Origin: Chloroflexota bacterium
Lineage (GTDB): Bacteria; Chloroflexota; Dehalococcoidia; Tepidiformales; Tepidiformaceae
Direction: 5' to 3'
Length of the DNA: 64,000 bases
NCBI GenBank assembly: GCA_026710655.1
Contig: JAPOQN010000008.1
Span: forward strand, 62,001-126,000
Shown: one piece after another, positions 56,437 to 64,000 of the stretch
Layout of the letters: each line of letters starts with the position of its first letter
Position numbering within the stretch: the stretch's first letter is position 1
Program-made: the position numbers and the translations under genes
Notes under the pieces: generated by a model
What the model saw: the letters and a program-made list of their open reading frames with translations, nothing else
Databases searched by the model: none
Told to the model about the DNA's origin: nothing

Positions 56437-58950
56437 TCAGCCCCGGTTGCCGGGGAGGAGGGCGGGGGCGTAGCGCGTGCCGGCCTGGCCCCTGGCAATG
56501 ACGGCGTCGAGTTCGGGGCGGGTGTACCCGAGGAGGTCGAGGTAGGCCCAGTCGTTGTGCTCGCCGAGGGCGGGGGCGGGGAGGCGGATGGCGTTGGGGG
56601 TGCTCTTGAGCTTGAAGTTCATGCCGGGATAGCGATGCGTCCCCACGCCCGGCTGGTAGACCTCCTCGAAGAAGCCGCGAGCGTTGAGGTGCGGGTCGGC
56701 CTGGGCGTCGAGCGCGTCGAGGAGAGGGGCGGCGCAGACATCGCGGGCCTGGAGGGCGTGGAAGAGTTCGTGCTTGTCGCGGGTGTGTGTGAGGGCGGCG
56801 ATGGCCTCGTCGAGGGCGTCGCGGTTGTGGCGGCGAGCTTCGGCGGTGACGAAGCGGGGGTCGGTCGGGAGCGATTCGTCGCCGAGAACGCGGCAGAGGG
56901 CGGCGAACTCTTCGTCGGTGGCGACGTCGATGGCGATCCACTGGTCGTCGCCGCGAGCCGGGTAGGCATCGTGGGGGGCGTTCCAGGGGTGGGTGTTACC
57001 GAGGGCGCTGGCGACGCGGCCGTTCATGTCGTAGTCGAGCAGGAACTGGCCAAGGATGGGGAGGAAGGACTCGGCGAGGGCCATCTCGATCTGTTGGCCT
57101 TCGCCGGTGCGTTGGCGGTGGCGGAGGGCCATGACGACCGCAAGGGCGCCGTGCACTCCAGCGATGGCGTCGGAGGCGAGCGCCTCGCCGGTGAGCTCGG
57201 GTTCGGCATCGGGGTAGCCGCGGAGGAGCGTGTGACCGACTGTGGCCTCGGCGTGCATGCCGAAGCCGCGAAAGTCGCTGTAGGGCCCGCTGAGCCCGAA
57301 GGCGGGCATGCGCAGCATGACCAGCTCGGGGTTGATCTCGCGGAAGGCCTCGTAGCTGACGCCGGCCTTCGCCATCGTCTCGGGCACGTTGTTCTCGATG
57401 AAGACATCGCAGCGCTCGACAAGCCGGCGGATGGTTTCGCGGCCTTCGGGCGCCATGATGTCGCAGGTCATGGAGCGTTTGTTGCGGGCGCCGACGTTGA
57501 AGCCGGGATTGCGGTTCCAGGGGTCGTCGCGGGGCTCGAAGTCGGGGTAAGTGCTGATGACCTGGCCCTGCTCGGCGACACGGCGCACCTGCTCGCCGGT
57601 GAGGGAAACCTCCGCCCCGCGGGTGGCGGGCTGGATGCGGTTCACCGGCTCGACCCGCACGACCTCCGCCCCCCAGTCGGCGAGCACCTGGCTGACGTGC
57701 GTACCCGCCCAGACAACCGTGACCTCGGCGACGCGAATGCCCTCAAGGGGGAGGCGGCCGCGGGGGAGGGGGCGGGCGGGCGGCGGCGCGGGGGGGCGTG
57801 GGGCGAACGGCTCGCCACCTTCGTGCTCGCCGAGAAGGGGAGCTCGGCGCGCGGGCTGGCGGGGGGTGGCGGACATGACGAAGGGGCGGGAGGGATAGTG
57901 GAGGCGCCCCGCCTCGGGGTGGTCGATGGGCTCCCAGACACCGCGTTCGAGGAAGTGCGGGTCCTCGAGCAGGTCCTTCGTGGTCTGGAGGGCGCCGCAG
58001 GGCAGGTGGTGCCCCTGCGCGAGGGGGATGATCTCGCGCTTCGTGCGCTCGGCGAGCCAGCCTCCGTAGGCGTCTTCGATTTCCTGGGCGAGGGCGGGAG
58101 GCATCAGGTTGAAGGGGGCGTTGATGTCGGGATGCTCAAGCAGATCCTCGCGGTCGATCAGGTGGAGGAGCGCATGGAGCCGCGGGCCCGCACCCATGAT
58201 GTTCACGTAGCCGTCCGCGCAGGGGCGCACCCCAGCGGCGACGCGCAGACCGGCGGCGGCACGGCCTCCGCCCACTCCCGCGTAGGAGGCGGCGAGGAGG
58301 GCTGAGCTACGGCGGTCGCGGGAGGTTGCCTGGCACTCGGCGACGGAGAGGTCGATCCAGTCGCCGCTGCCTCCTGCCTCGACGCGGAGCCGTACGAGGC
58401 TGGCGGCAAAGGCGGCGATGATGCCGGCGTGGTAGCCGGCGAAGTGGCCGGCGTGTTTCAAGGGCCCAAGGCCGGCGTTGCCGGTCATGTGCATGGGCCC
58501 GCCGAACCCCTGGAGGGTGATCTCGGAGGCGCGGTAGCGGCGGTAGGGGCCGGTCTGACCGAAGGGGGTGATGGAGAGGAGCACGAGGTCGTCGCGGGCG
58601 GCGGAGAGCGCCTCCCAGCCCCAACCCCAGGAGGCGGGGTCGCCGGGCGCGAAATCCTCCACGACGATGTCGGCCCCAGCGGCCAGCGCGCGGACCTGCT
58701 CAGCGTTGGCGGGGTCGGTTACATCGAGGACGCGGGAGCGCTTGTTGGTGTTCAGGTGGAGGAAGAGGCCGGAGCGCTCAGGGTGGGGTTCATCGCCGGG
58801 GAAGGGGCCGAAGGAGCGGAGGGGGCCGCCACCCGGGGGTTCGAGCTTGAGGATGTCGGCGCCGTAGTCGGCGAGCAACTTGGTGGCGTACGCGCCGGCG
58901 ACCTCGCGGGAGAGATCGAGGACGCGGACTCCAGCGAGCGGTCCAGCCAT
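56437..58950 (-). CDS. double-length CaiB/BaiF CoA-transferase
   Basis: An 837-residue protein made of two family III CoA-transferase domains in tandem. The first runs from LAGVRVLDLSREVAGAYATK to about 390. A Pro/Arg-rich linker (APPPARPLPRGRL) follows, and the second begins with LEGIRVAEVTVVWAGTHVSQ. In normal subunits a catalytic Asp follows the GPY motif (GFD). Here the first half has GPYRRYRASEIT and the second GPYSDFRGFGMH, so neither has Asp at that place. Either nearby Glu residues take over or only one site works. Start ATG 58950. It diverges from the VOC gene pair. Confidence 0.9.
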   Translation of the reverse strand: MAGPLAGVRVLDLSREVAGAYATKLLADYGADILKLEPPGGGPLRSFGPFPGDEPHPERSGLFLHLNTNKRSRVLDVTDPANAEQVRALAAGADIVVEDFAPGDPASWGWGWEALSAARDDLVLLSITPFGQTGPYRRYRASEITLQGFGGPMHMTGNAGLGPLKHAGHFAGYHAGIIAAFAASLVRLRVEAGGSGDWIDLSVAECQATSRDRRSSALLAASYAGVGGGRAAAGLRVAAGVRPCADGYVNIMGAGPRLHALLHLIDREDLLEHPDINAPFNLMPPALAQEIEDAYGGWLAERTKREIIPLAQGHHLPCGALQTTKDLLEDPHFLERGVWEPIDHPEAGRLHYPSRPFVMSATPRQPARRAPLLGEHEGGEPFAPRPPAPPPARPLPRGRLPLEGIRVAEVTVVWAGTHVSQVLADWGAEVVRVEPVNRIQPATRGAEVSLTGEQVRRVAEQGQVISTYPDFEPRDDPWNRNPGFNVGARNKRSMTCDIMAPEGRETIRRLVERCDVFIENNVPETMAKAGVSYEAFREINPELVMLRMPAFGLSGPYSDFRGFGMHAEATVGHTLLRGYPDAEPELTGEALASDAIAGVHGALAVVMALRHRQRTGEGQQIEMALAESFLPILGQFLLDYDMNGRVASALGNTHPWNAPHDAYPARGDDQWIAIDVATDEEFAALCRVLGDESLPTDPRFVTAEARRHNRDALDEAIAALTHTRDKHELFHALQARDVCAAPLLDALDAQADPHLNARGFFEEVYQPGVGTHRYPGMNFKLKSTPNAIRLPAPALGEHNDWAYLDLLGYTRPELDAVIARGQAGTRYAPALLPGNRG

Positions 58951-58977
58951 GCGTTGCCCCGGGCGCACGATACACGC

Positions 58978-59007
58978 TTGCGGGGGAGGCGAGCGGGGGC
59001 GTAGGTT
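58978..59007 (+). promoter_or_regulatory. promoter of VOC gene pair (TTGCGG-18-TAGGTT), leaderless
   Basis: -35 TTGCGG (58978-58983), 18-base spacer, -10 TAGGTT (59002-59007), then 7 bases to the ATG at 59015 with no ribosome-binding sequence. Confidence 0.55.
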
Positions 59008-59014
59008 GCCGCGC

Positions 59015-59479
59015 ATGAAGTACGAAGACATGTTCCACGTGGGCATCATCGTGCCGGACCTGGAGTCGGGCCTGAAGGAGATCGCGAACCGCTTCGGCGT
59101 GACGTTCCCGGACCCGCCACCCACCTCCGGAGCGGATGTGCTGGTGAAGACGGCGGGGGGGGAGACGCGAGCGGAGGTGATCGGGGTGTACTCGGCCGAG
59201 GGACCTCCCTACCTGGAAGTGATCCGGGCGGTACCGGGCACGCCGTGGGAGGCTGGCGAGGGGTCGCGCATCCACCACCTGGGCGCCTTCGTCGACGACC
59301 TCGACGACGAGGTGGCGCGGCTGATGGCGGAAGGCGTGGAGCTCGAGGCAACGCTCGATGTCGGGGGCGGCATGATGGCGGTCTCGTACATGAACGGCCC
59401 GCTGGGCATTCGCCAGGAACTGCTGCCGGGGCACCTGCGCGAGGGCATGCTCGCGAACCTGCGGGGCGAGGGCGGCTAA
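59015..59479 (+). CDS. VOC-family (glyoxalase fold) protein, copy 1
   Basis: A 154-residue single-unit VOC protein: FHVGIIVPDLESGLKEIANRFG at the start, GPPYLEVIRAVPGTPW, SRIHHLGAFVDDLDDEVARL and a last strand with RQELLP. Probable metal ligands are the histidines in FHVG and IHHLG and glutamates in LEVI and QELL. These enzymes act as isomerases, dioxygenases or lyases. A tandem paralogue follows after 2 bases. Confidence 0.87.
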   Translation: MKYEDMFHVGIIVPDLESGLKEIANRFGVTFPDPPPTSGADVLVKTAGGETRAEVIGVYSAEGPPYLEVIRAVPGTPWEAGEGSRIHHLGAFVDDLDDEVARLMAEGVELEATLDVGGGMMAVSYMNGPLGIRQELLPGHLREGMLANLRGEGG

Positions 59480-59481
59480 GG

Positions 59482-59943
59482 GTGATCAACTACGACGACG
59501 TGTTTCACGTCGGCATCATCGTGCCCGAGATCGAGTCGGGCATGGAGGAGATCGCGAAGCGCTTCGGGGCGAGCTGGCCGCGGCCTCCGGGGGCGGCGAA
59601 CGTGCGCGTTCGCACGAAGGCCGGTATCCAGGTGATGAAGTCGCGGTTCGCCTACACGGCCGAGGGACCGCCTTACATCGAGCTGATCCAGGCGGTGCCG
59701 GGGACGGTGTGGGAGGCGGGGGAAGGCTCGCGCATCCACCACCTGGGGGCTTTCGTGGACGACCTCGACGCAGAGATCGAACGGCTCACAGCGGAGGGCG
59801 CGGAGCTGGAGATGGCGAGCGTGGACGAAGACGGCGCGCGCATCCTGGGCGTGACCTACATCAACAGCGACCTCGGGGTGCGGCTGGAGCTGCTGCCCTC
59901 GTCGGGACGCGAACGGATCCTGTCAGTCACGAAGCCGGAATAG
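59482..59943 (+). CDS. VOC-family (glyoxalase fold) protein, copy 2
   Basis: A 153-residue protein, GTG start, clearly a duplicate of copy 1: FHVGIIVPEIESGMEEIAKRFG, EGPPYIELIQAVPGT and GEGSRIHHLGAFVDDLD are nearly shared. The region 35-60 and the last 20 residues differ most. As single VOC units often form dimers, the two may make a heterodimer. The substrate is unknown. Confidence 0.87.
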   Translation: MINYDDVFHVGIIVPEIESGMEEIAKRFGASWPRPPGAANVRVRTKAGIQVMKSRFAYTAEGPPYIELIQAVPGTVWEAGEGSRIHHLGAFVDDLDAEIERLTAEGAELEMASVDEDGARILGVTYINSDLGVRLELLPSSGRERILSVTKPE

Positions 59944-59985
59944 GGCGTCACCCGGCGTGGGAGGGTGGTAGGATCGCCCCCTCCT

Positions 59986-60132
59986 ATGCTAGAACTCTGG
60001 CTCCTCGTAGCGCTCTTCGTGGCCGGTGGCGTGGCATTGATCGTCACCCCTCTCCTTAGAGGCCGACCGCAGCAGTCCAGGCGCTACCGCCGCTGGCGTG
60101 AGTCAGGATCCGGGCCCCCCAGGGATCGCTGA
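59986..60132 (+). CDS. possible 48-residue small membrane protein
   Basis: An ATG frame gives one hydrophobic helix (LELWLLVALFVAGGVALIV) followed by a very basic tail (LRGRPQQSRRYRRWRES), the classic positive-inside pattern of small membrane proteins. It fills part of the 279-base gap between the VOC pair and the SnoaL-like gene. No clear ribosome site is seen; TAGGAT lies 10 bases before the ATG. The rest of the gap holds nothing recognised. Confidence 0.4.
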   Translation: MLELWLLVALFVAGGVALIVTPLLRGRPQQSRRYRRWRESGSGPPRDR

Positions 60133-60222
60133 AGCAGCACCTGGGGAGGGGTATCTTCACCTGCCCTTGAGAGCCCAGGCACGGCGCAACAGCGCGTCGG
60201 TCACGTCGTACGGGCCGGGCGT

Positions 60223-60612
60223 CTACCGGTGGCCGATCCAGGTGGTGATACGCCAGCCTTCCTCGACCTGCGCCACGACGTAGGAGGCGTCGAAATTGAC
60301 GTACTCCTCGCCGGCCTTGTTGTAACGCCCGCAGTTAACCGTGACGTAGGCGGCGGTGGGGCTGGTGAAGGTGACGTCAACGGTGTGGAGGACGCTGTGG
60401 TCGTAGTCCTCCGGGAGGCCGGCGTGGGCGGCGGCCCAGCGAGCGTCCGACTCCTCGACGGTCGAGATGAGGTTCACCCGGCCGCCGCCGATGCCGAGGG
60501 CGGGGACGTGGCAGTAGGGCCGCATCATGGTGGGGTCCTTCGCGTGAAACGAGAACCCGAAGTGGTCGCTGTATTCGCGCACCCAGGCGGCTAGTTCGGC
60601 TTCGGTGGTCAT
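60223..60612 (-). CDS. NTF2-like (SnoaL fold) protein
   Basis: A 129-residue cone-fold protein: LAAWVREYSDHFGFSFHAKD, PTMMRPYCHVPAL and VTFTSPTAAYVTVNCGRYNK with a final EGWRITTWIGHR strand. It resembles small ketosteroid-isomerase-like proteins of unknown reaction. It is downstream of glpX on the same strand with 31 bases between. Confidence 0.8.
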   Translation of the reverse strand: MTTEAELAAWVREYSDHFGFSFHAKDPTMMRPYCHVPALGIGGGRVNLISTVEESDARWAAAHAGLPEDYDHSVLHTVDVTFTSPTAAYVTVNCGRYNKAGEEYVNFDASYVVAQVEEGWRITTWIGHR

Positions 60613-60643
60613 GGCTGGCGCTCTCTCTCCTGCGATGGGTCCC

Positions 60644-61624
60644 TCAGATGGCGAGGAACTGCTCGACCTTGTGGGTGTGGTGCTCGGCCTCGATCGTGCG
60701 GATGGTGCGGGAGCGGCTGCGCATCACGAGGGAGTGGGTGCGGGCGCCTGAGCGCGTGACCTCGACGCCGCGAAGGAGGTAGCCGGTGGTGATTCCGGTG
60801 AGGGCGAAGAAGCAGTCGTCGCCGTTGACGAGGTCGTCGAGGGTGAGGACCTGGGTGAGGTCGAGGCCGCGCTCGGCGGCGAGGGCGCGGTCGGCGTCGT
60901 GGCGGGGCCAGAGACGGCACTGCATGTCGCCGTCGAGGGCCTTCATGGCGCAAGCGGCGGAAACGCCCTCGGGGGAGCCGCCGATGCCGAGGAGGATGTC
61001 GACACCGGTGCCGTCCATGCCGGCCATGACTGCGCCGGCAACGTCCCCGTCGGTGATGGAGATGATGCGGGCGCCGGCGGCGCGAATTTCGGAGACGATG
61101 TCGTCGTTGCGGGGGCGGTCGAGCAGGGTGACGGTGACCTCGGTGAGGGGAATACCGCGGGCCTCGGCGACCTGCTCGAGGTTCCAGCGCACCGGGGCGG
61201 AGAGGTCGATCTTCCCCTTCGCTTCCGGTCCAACGGCGATCTTCTCCATGTAGAAGATGTCGTGCGGGTTGTACATCGAGCCGCGGGGGGAGGCGGCAAT
61301 CACGCTGACGGCGTTGGCGCGGCCGAGGGAGAGGAGGGTGGTGCCGTCGATCGGGTCGACGGCGATATCGACCTGGGGGCCGGTGCCGGTGCCGACCTGC
61401 TCACCGTTGAAGAGCATCGGCGCTTCGTCCTTCTCGCCCTCACCGATGACGACGACACCGTCGATGTCGATGGTGTTGAGCATGGTGCGCATGGCGTCGA
61501 CGGCGCCGCCGTCGGCGCCGTTCTTGTCGCCCCGGCCGGTCCAGGGGACGGCGCCGAGGGCGGCCGCCTCGGTGGCGCGGGCAAGCTCCATGGAGATATT
61601 GCGATCGGGAGGGTCGAGGTTCAT
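60644..61624 (-). CDS. glpX: class II fructose-1,6-bisphosphatase
   Basis: A 326-residue GlpX enzyme that removes the 1-phosphate in gluconeogenesis. Metal- and substrate-binding motifs are GEGEKDE (61-67) and DPIDGTT (90-96). ITDGDVAGAVMAG and GIGGSPEGVSAACAMKAL complete the active site. The ATG overlaps the stop of the HD-domain gene (ATGA), so they are co-translated. Length and motifs are entirely normal. Confidence 0.96.
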   Translation of the reverse strand: MNLDPPDRNISMELARATEAAALGAVPWTGRGDKNGADGGAVDAMRTMLNTIDIDGVVVIGEGEKDEAPMLFNGEQVGTGTGPQVDIAVDPIDGTTLLSLGRANAVSVIAASPRGSMYNPHDIFYMEKIAVGPEAKGKIDLSAPVRWNLEQVAEARGIPLTEVTVTLLDRPRNDDIVSEIRAAGARIISITDGDVAGAVMAGMDGTGVDILLGIGGSPEGVSAACAMKALDGDMQCRLWPRHDADRALAAERGLDLTQVLTLDDLVNGDDCFFALTGITTGYLLRGVEVTRSGARTHSLVMRSRSRTIRTIEAEHHTHKVEQFLAI

Positions 61625-62178
61625 GTGTTTACGCCTACCTGTTCGGCAACGGGCTTGAGCGCATCGGCGACGAAGAGGATGTGCTCATCGAGTTCAACAC
61701 CAAAATCGGCGGCGCCGTTGCGGAGGTCGTCGCGGCTGACGCTGCGGGCGAAGGCCTTGTCCTTCATCTTCTTCTTGACGGACGAGGCCTTGAGCGTCGA
61801 GAGCGATTTGTCGGGGCGCACGAGCGTGCAGGCGATGACGAAGCCGGACATCTCGTCGGCGGCGTAGATGGCGCGGTCCATGTCCTGGGTGTAGTCGAGG
61901 CCGAGGAAGGGGGCGTGGCAGAGGATGGAATAGCGGATGTCCTCGGGCACGCCGCGCGCCTCGAGCAGTTTCGATCCTTCCTTCGGGTGAAGCTCCTCGG
62001 TGGGGTGAATCTCCCAGTCGAAGTCGTGGAGGAGGCCGACGATGCCCCACTTCTCCTCGTCCTGACCGAGCTTGCGGGCGTAGGCCTGCATGACCGCCTC
62101 GACGGCGACCCCATGCCTGCGGGTGCGCTCTTCCTGCGCGAATTCGGCGAGAATCTCCCAGGCGCGGTCGCGCTGCAT
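61621..62178 (-). CDS. HD-domain hydrolase
   Basis: A 185-residue HD-fold protein: RRHGVAVEAVMQAYARKLG with His22, GLLHDFDWE with His51-Asp52, SILCHAPFLGL with His88, and a late Asp in AADEMSG. The pattern fits small metal-dependent phosphohydrolases acting on nucleotides. ATG 62178 has GGAGG 7 bases upstream. It is the first gene of an operon with glpX; a link to sugar-phosphate metabolism is inferred only from that. Confidence 0.9.
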   Translation of the reverse strand: MQRDRAWEILAEFAQEERTRRHGVAVEAVMQAYARKLGQDEEKWGIVGLLHDFDWEIHPTEELHPKEGSKLLEARGVPEDIRYSILCHAPFLGLDYTQDMDRAIYAADEMSGFVIACTLVRPDKSLSTLKASSVKKKMKDKAFARSVSRDDLRNGAADFGVELDEHILFVADALKPVAEQVGVNT

Positions 62179-62236
62179 AGACGCCTCCGACGGCGGGGGC
62201 ATCCTACCATCCGAGGCGCGGGACGGAGACGTTCAG

Positions 62237-62288
62237 TATCCCAATGACTCCATTGCTTCCCATTGGGAATTCAAGGTATCATTGGGAT
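62237..62288. promoter_or_regulatory. palindromic operator-promoter of AbrB-PIN toxin-antitoxin pair
   Basis: The outer repeat is ATCCCAATGA (62238-62247) inverted as TCATTGGGAT (62279-62288). The inner one is the odd palindrome TTCCCATTGGGAA (62257-62269). A promoter TTGCTT-18-TATCAT (62253-62258, 62277-62282) lies across them, with the -10 ending 6 bases before GTG 62289. The inner palindrome sits mostly between -35 and -10, ideal for autorepression. Confidence 0.6.
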
Positions 62289-62558
62289 GTGCGAGAGATC
62301 ACCACGACCACCACGCAGCGAAACCAGGTGACGATTCCCGTTGAAGTGCGGCGGCTCCTGGGCCTAAGACCGAGGGACAAGGTGGCTTTCACAATCGAAG
62401 ACGATGGCACCGTGTCGCTCGCAGCGGCCTCCTTCAGTCTTGAGTCGGCATTTGGCTCCGTAAAGGCCTCTGCCCACCCAGAGGCCTTCGGGCAAATCGA
62501 GAGGGATGCGAAGGACGCCAAGGCCGAGGCGACCGTACGCGAGATGCGGGAAGCGTGA
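62289..62558 (+). CDS. AbrB/MazE-family antitoxin
   Basis: An 89-residue protein started at GTG 62289 (leaderless, 6 bases after TATCAT). The swapped-hairpin domain is TTTTTQRNQVTIPVEVRRLL followed by GLRPRDKVAFTIEDDGTVSL. The C-terminal part (SAFGSVKASAHPEAFGQIER and a charged helix) should bind the toxin. It overlaps the PIN gene by GTGA. A longer reading from ATG 62244 would run through the operator and is rejected. Confidence 0.87.
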   Translation: MREITTTTTQRNQVTIPVEVRRLLGLRPRDKVAFTIEDDGTVSLAAASFSLESAFGSVKASAHPEAFGQIERDAKDAKAEATVREMREA

Positions 62559-62968
62559 GGTTTCTCGACACGAACATCATCGTCAGGTACCTGACGAGGG
62601 ATGATGAGGCCAAGGCTCAATCCTGCTACCAACTGTTCCAGAGCCTGCAGCGGGGAGAGGAGGAGTTGGTCACGTGCGAGGCAATCGTCACCGAGGTTGT
62701 ATATGTGCTCGCCTCGCAACGTGCGCCGTACCGTCTCAGCCATGAGGAGATCCGGGCGCGACTCGTGCCAATCCTGACTCTCCGGGGCTTGAGGCTGCCG
62801 CAGAAAGGGGTCTACATCCGCGCGCTTGATATCTACGCCTCATCCCCCTTTCTCGACTTTGAAGACGCCCTGGTTGTGGCCCACATGGAGCGGCAGGGCA
62901 TCACGGAGATAGTGAGCTACGACAGGGATTTCGACCGGCTGGCGGGTGTCCAGCGGGCTGAACCATAG
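62555..62968 (+). CDS. PIN-domain toxin (VapC-like)
   Basis: A 137-residue PIN ribonuclease: RFLDTNIIVRYLTRDD with Asp5, Glu47 in VTEVVYVLAS, Asp104 in FEDALVVAHME and Asp123 in SYDRDFDRL. The GTG start overlaps the antitoxin stop. It is the third complete PIN toxin-antitoxin pair in the window, unlike the other two in sequence. Confidence 0.92.
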   Translation: MRFLDTNIIVRYLTRDDEAKAQSCYQLFQSLQRGEEELVTCEAIVTEVVYVLASQRAPYRLSHEEIRARLVPILTLRGLRLPQKGVYIRALDIYASSPFLDFEDALVVAHMERQGITEIVSYDRDFDRLAGVQRAEP

Positions 62969-62980
62969 GCTGGCCCGGAC

Positions 62981-63814
62981 CTAGATGGGATGGGCGGTGA
63001 GGAACTGGACGCCGCGGGCGAGCACCTCGCCGGTGAAGACGGCGCCCATGCAGATGTAGAGAAGGCCGGTGGCGCTCTGCATGGAGCGGATCTGGGCGGT
63101 GCGGAGAGCGAGCACGGCGAGGACGAAGGCGAAGAGGAGGCCAACGCCGATGCGGAACCAGAAGAGCGGGTTGGCCAGCAGCCCGCCCTCGACGGGGTTG
63201 GAGGGGGTGGGCGTGATGCGCTCGGGCACGGCTGCGTTGATGGCGAGGAGGACGACCTGCAGGACGATGGCGCCGATCAGGATCCAGGCAAGCTCGCGCA
63301 TGGGGCGTGCGGGCAGGGAGCCCTCAGTGAGGTACCAGTGGCCCCAGGTCATTGAGGTGGAGACGGCGCCCATCGCGAGGGTACCGGCGAGGAGCGCGAG
63401 CAGGACGCCCGGATATCCCCAGACGGGCGGCGCGAGCATTCCCGCGAGGAAGGCGACACAGATAACGCCGACGACCGATCCCCCGATGGCGACGATGCGC
63501 CCGATGGGGTCCCAGCCCATGAAGACCATGAAGGCGTAGAAGGCCGACGTTCCGGTCACGACCAGCAGGAGTGTCTTCATAGGCCCGAACCAGTCGGGGT
63601 CGATGAGGTACCCGTCGACGTCGGGGGCGAGATTGAGGGAGACGGCCAGCCAGTAGGCGAGGCCGGCGACGATGGCGGCCGCGCCGGTCATGGTCAGGAC
63701 GAAGCCGCGGGTGACGCCGCCGCGCAGGTCGGAGGCGAGCGTGACCCAGAGGCTGCCGATGGCGAGCTCGATGAGGATGATGAGCAGGGTGTAGGGGAGC
63801 GCCTCGGCGTTCAC
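62981..63814 (-). CDS. multi-spanning membrane protein of unknown function
   Basis: A 277-residue protein with about eight hydrophobic helices (LLIILIELAIGSLWVTLA at the start, TGAAAIVAGLAYWLAVSL, VLLALLAGTLAMGAV, LFWFRIGVGLLFAFVLAVLA near the end). SMTWGHWYLTEG between helices contains a His that could bind a cofactor. I do not recognise the family. GTG 63814 is preferred because TACACT lies 7 bases upstream and the helix pattern starts there. It converges on the PIN toxin gene and diverges from an SDR gene. Confidence 0.75.
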   Translation of the reverse strand: MNAEALPYTLLIILIELAIGSLWVTLASDLRGGVTRGFVLTMTGAAAIVAGLAYWLAVSLNLAPDVDGYLIDPDWFGPMKTLLLVVTGTSAFYAFMVFMGWDPIGRIVAIGGSVVGVICVAFLAGMLAPPVWGYPGVLLALLAGTLAMGAVSTSMTWGHWYLTEGSLPARPMRELAWILIGAIVLQVVLLAINAAVPERITPTPSNPVEGGLLANPLFWFRIGVGLLFAFVLAVLALRTAQIRSMQSATGLLYICMGAVFTGEVLARGVQFLTAHPI

Positions 63815-63821
63815 GGCAGCG

Positions 63822-63827
63822 AGTGTA
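63822..63827 (-). promoter_or_regulatory. TACACT -10 element, leaderless start of membrane protein gene
   Basis: Minus strand TACACT ends 7 bases before GTG 63814, with no ribosome-binding site between. Confidence 0.5.
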
Positions 63828-63899
63828 GCAGCGCCTCCGGTTGGGGCCTGCCGGGGCCACAAGCGGCGGCCTTCGCTATCCTGCCCGGCGGAGGCGAAC

Positions 63900-64000
63900 G
63901 TGAACGAACAGGTGGTGCTGATAACGGGTGCGTCGCGTGGATTCGGTGGCGAGGCGGCGAGGCGCATCGCGGCGCGGGGCAACCACGTTGTCGCGACGAT
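63900..64000 (+). CDS. SDR oxidoreductase (3' end outside window)
   Basis: The GTG at 63900, with GGAGG 6 bases upstream, starts NEQVVLITGASRGFGGEAAR and runs off the window. TGASRGFG is the classical SDR nucleotide-binding loop. It differs from the four SDRs at 4.2-7.6 kb, which have the longer MAGELEG start. The remainder is not visible. Confidence 0.85.
   Translation, partial: MNEQVVLITGASRGFGGEAARRIAARGNHVVAT

Overview
The window is high-GC, densely coded bacterial chromosome. Genes lie on both strands, overlaps are frequent, and no gene-free stretch exceeds 300 bases. Recurring families are luciferase-like (LLM) flavin/F420 oxidoreductases, F420/FMN split-barrel enzymes, CaiB/BaiF CoA-transferases, SDRs, MMPL transporters, a DUF1800/DUF1501 pair, EHN-type epoxide hydrolases and a bifunctional PutA. 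This mix is typical of free-living Chloroflexota (Dehalococcoidia-like) or deep Actinomycetota. I cannot choose between them from this sequence alone. Both tRNA genes encode their 3' CCA.

Layout. 1-1.5 kb: the 3' part of a PIN-GNAT-PUA-like fusion plus an ASCH gene. 1.7-4.2 kb: a CaiB CoA-transferase, tRNA-Gln and two small genes. 4.2-9.0 kb: four tandem SDR paralogues diverging from a two-subunit CoA-transferase. 9.1-13.4 kb: DUF1800, DUF1501, an NHL protein and a nucleotidyltransferase/HEPN pair. 13.4-14.2 kb: an AbrB-PIN toxin-antitoxin pair. 14.2-19.7 kb: epoxide hydrolase, ABC-F ATPase, Gfo/Idh/MocA protein, enoyl-CoA hydratase and nitroreductase. 19.8-24.5 kb: TetR, P450, ferredoxin, split-barrel flavoprotein and an old-yellow-enzyme/FAD reductase. 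24.6-29.5 kb: an MMPL transporter, then a DsbA-type gene interrupted by an in-frame TGA, then small oxidoreductase-type genes. 30-35.5 kb: LLM, amidinotransferase, DUF488 and PutA. 35.6-36.7 kb: a two-gene HEPN (Ymh-like) cassette. 36.7-41.4 kb: a five-gene minus-strand operon. 41.5-42.2 kb: a ribbon-helix-helix/PIN pair. 42.4-48.1 kb: PrpE, MMPL and a second epoxide hydrolase flanked by hairpin repeats. 48.3-64 kb: tRNA-Thr, amidase, membrane proteins, ROK kinase, LLM, TlpA, YihY, NYN nuclease, a double-length CoA-transferase, VOC proteins, GlpX with an HD hydrolase, a third toxin-antitoxin pair, a membrane protein and the start of an SDR.

The most notable feature is at 26999-27640. A DsbA/FrnE-family gene reads continuously only if TGA at 27050 is selenocysteine. 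That codon falls exactly on the first cysteine of the CPWC active site, giving U-P-W-C, and a hairpin with a GGU-containing loop begins at the right distance downstream (bacterial SECIS-like).

Other themes are: many genes with a TANNNT hexamer 6-8 nt before the start codon and no ribosome-binding site, which implies leaderless mRNAs; small, visibly less GC-rich islands of PIN/HEPN/NYN nuclease genes; palindromic operator candidates before two toxin-antitoxin pairs and before prpE; and several enzymes missing canonical catalytic residues (P450, Gfo/Idh/MocA, APH-like kinase, nucleotidyltransferase).

Metabolically the window suggests a heterotroph that degrades carboxylic acids and terpenoid- or aromatic-like compounds through CoA thioesters, using F420/flavin redox enzymes, with proline catabolism and gluconeogenesis. 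Specific substrates cannot be read from the sequence.
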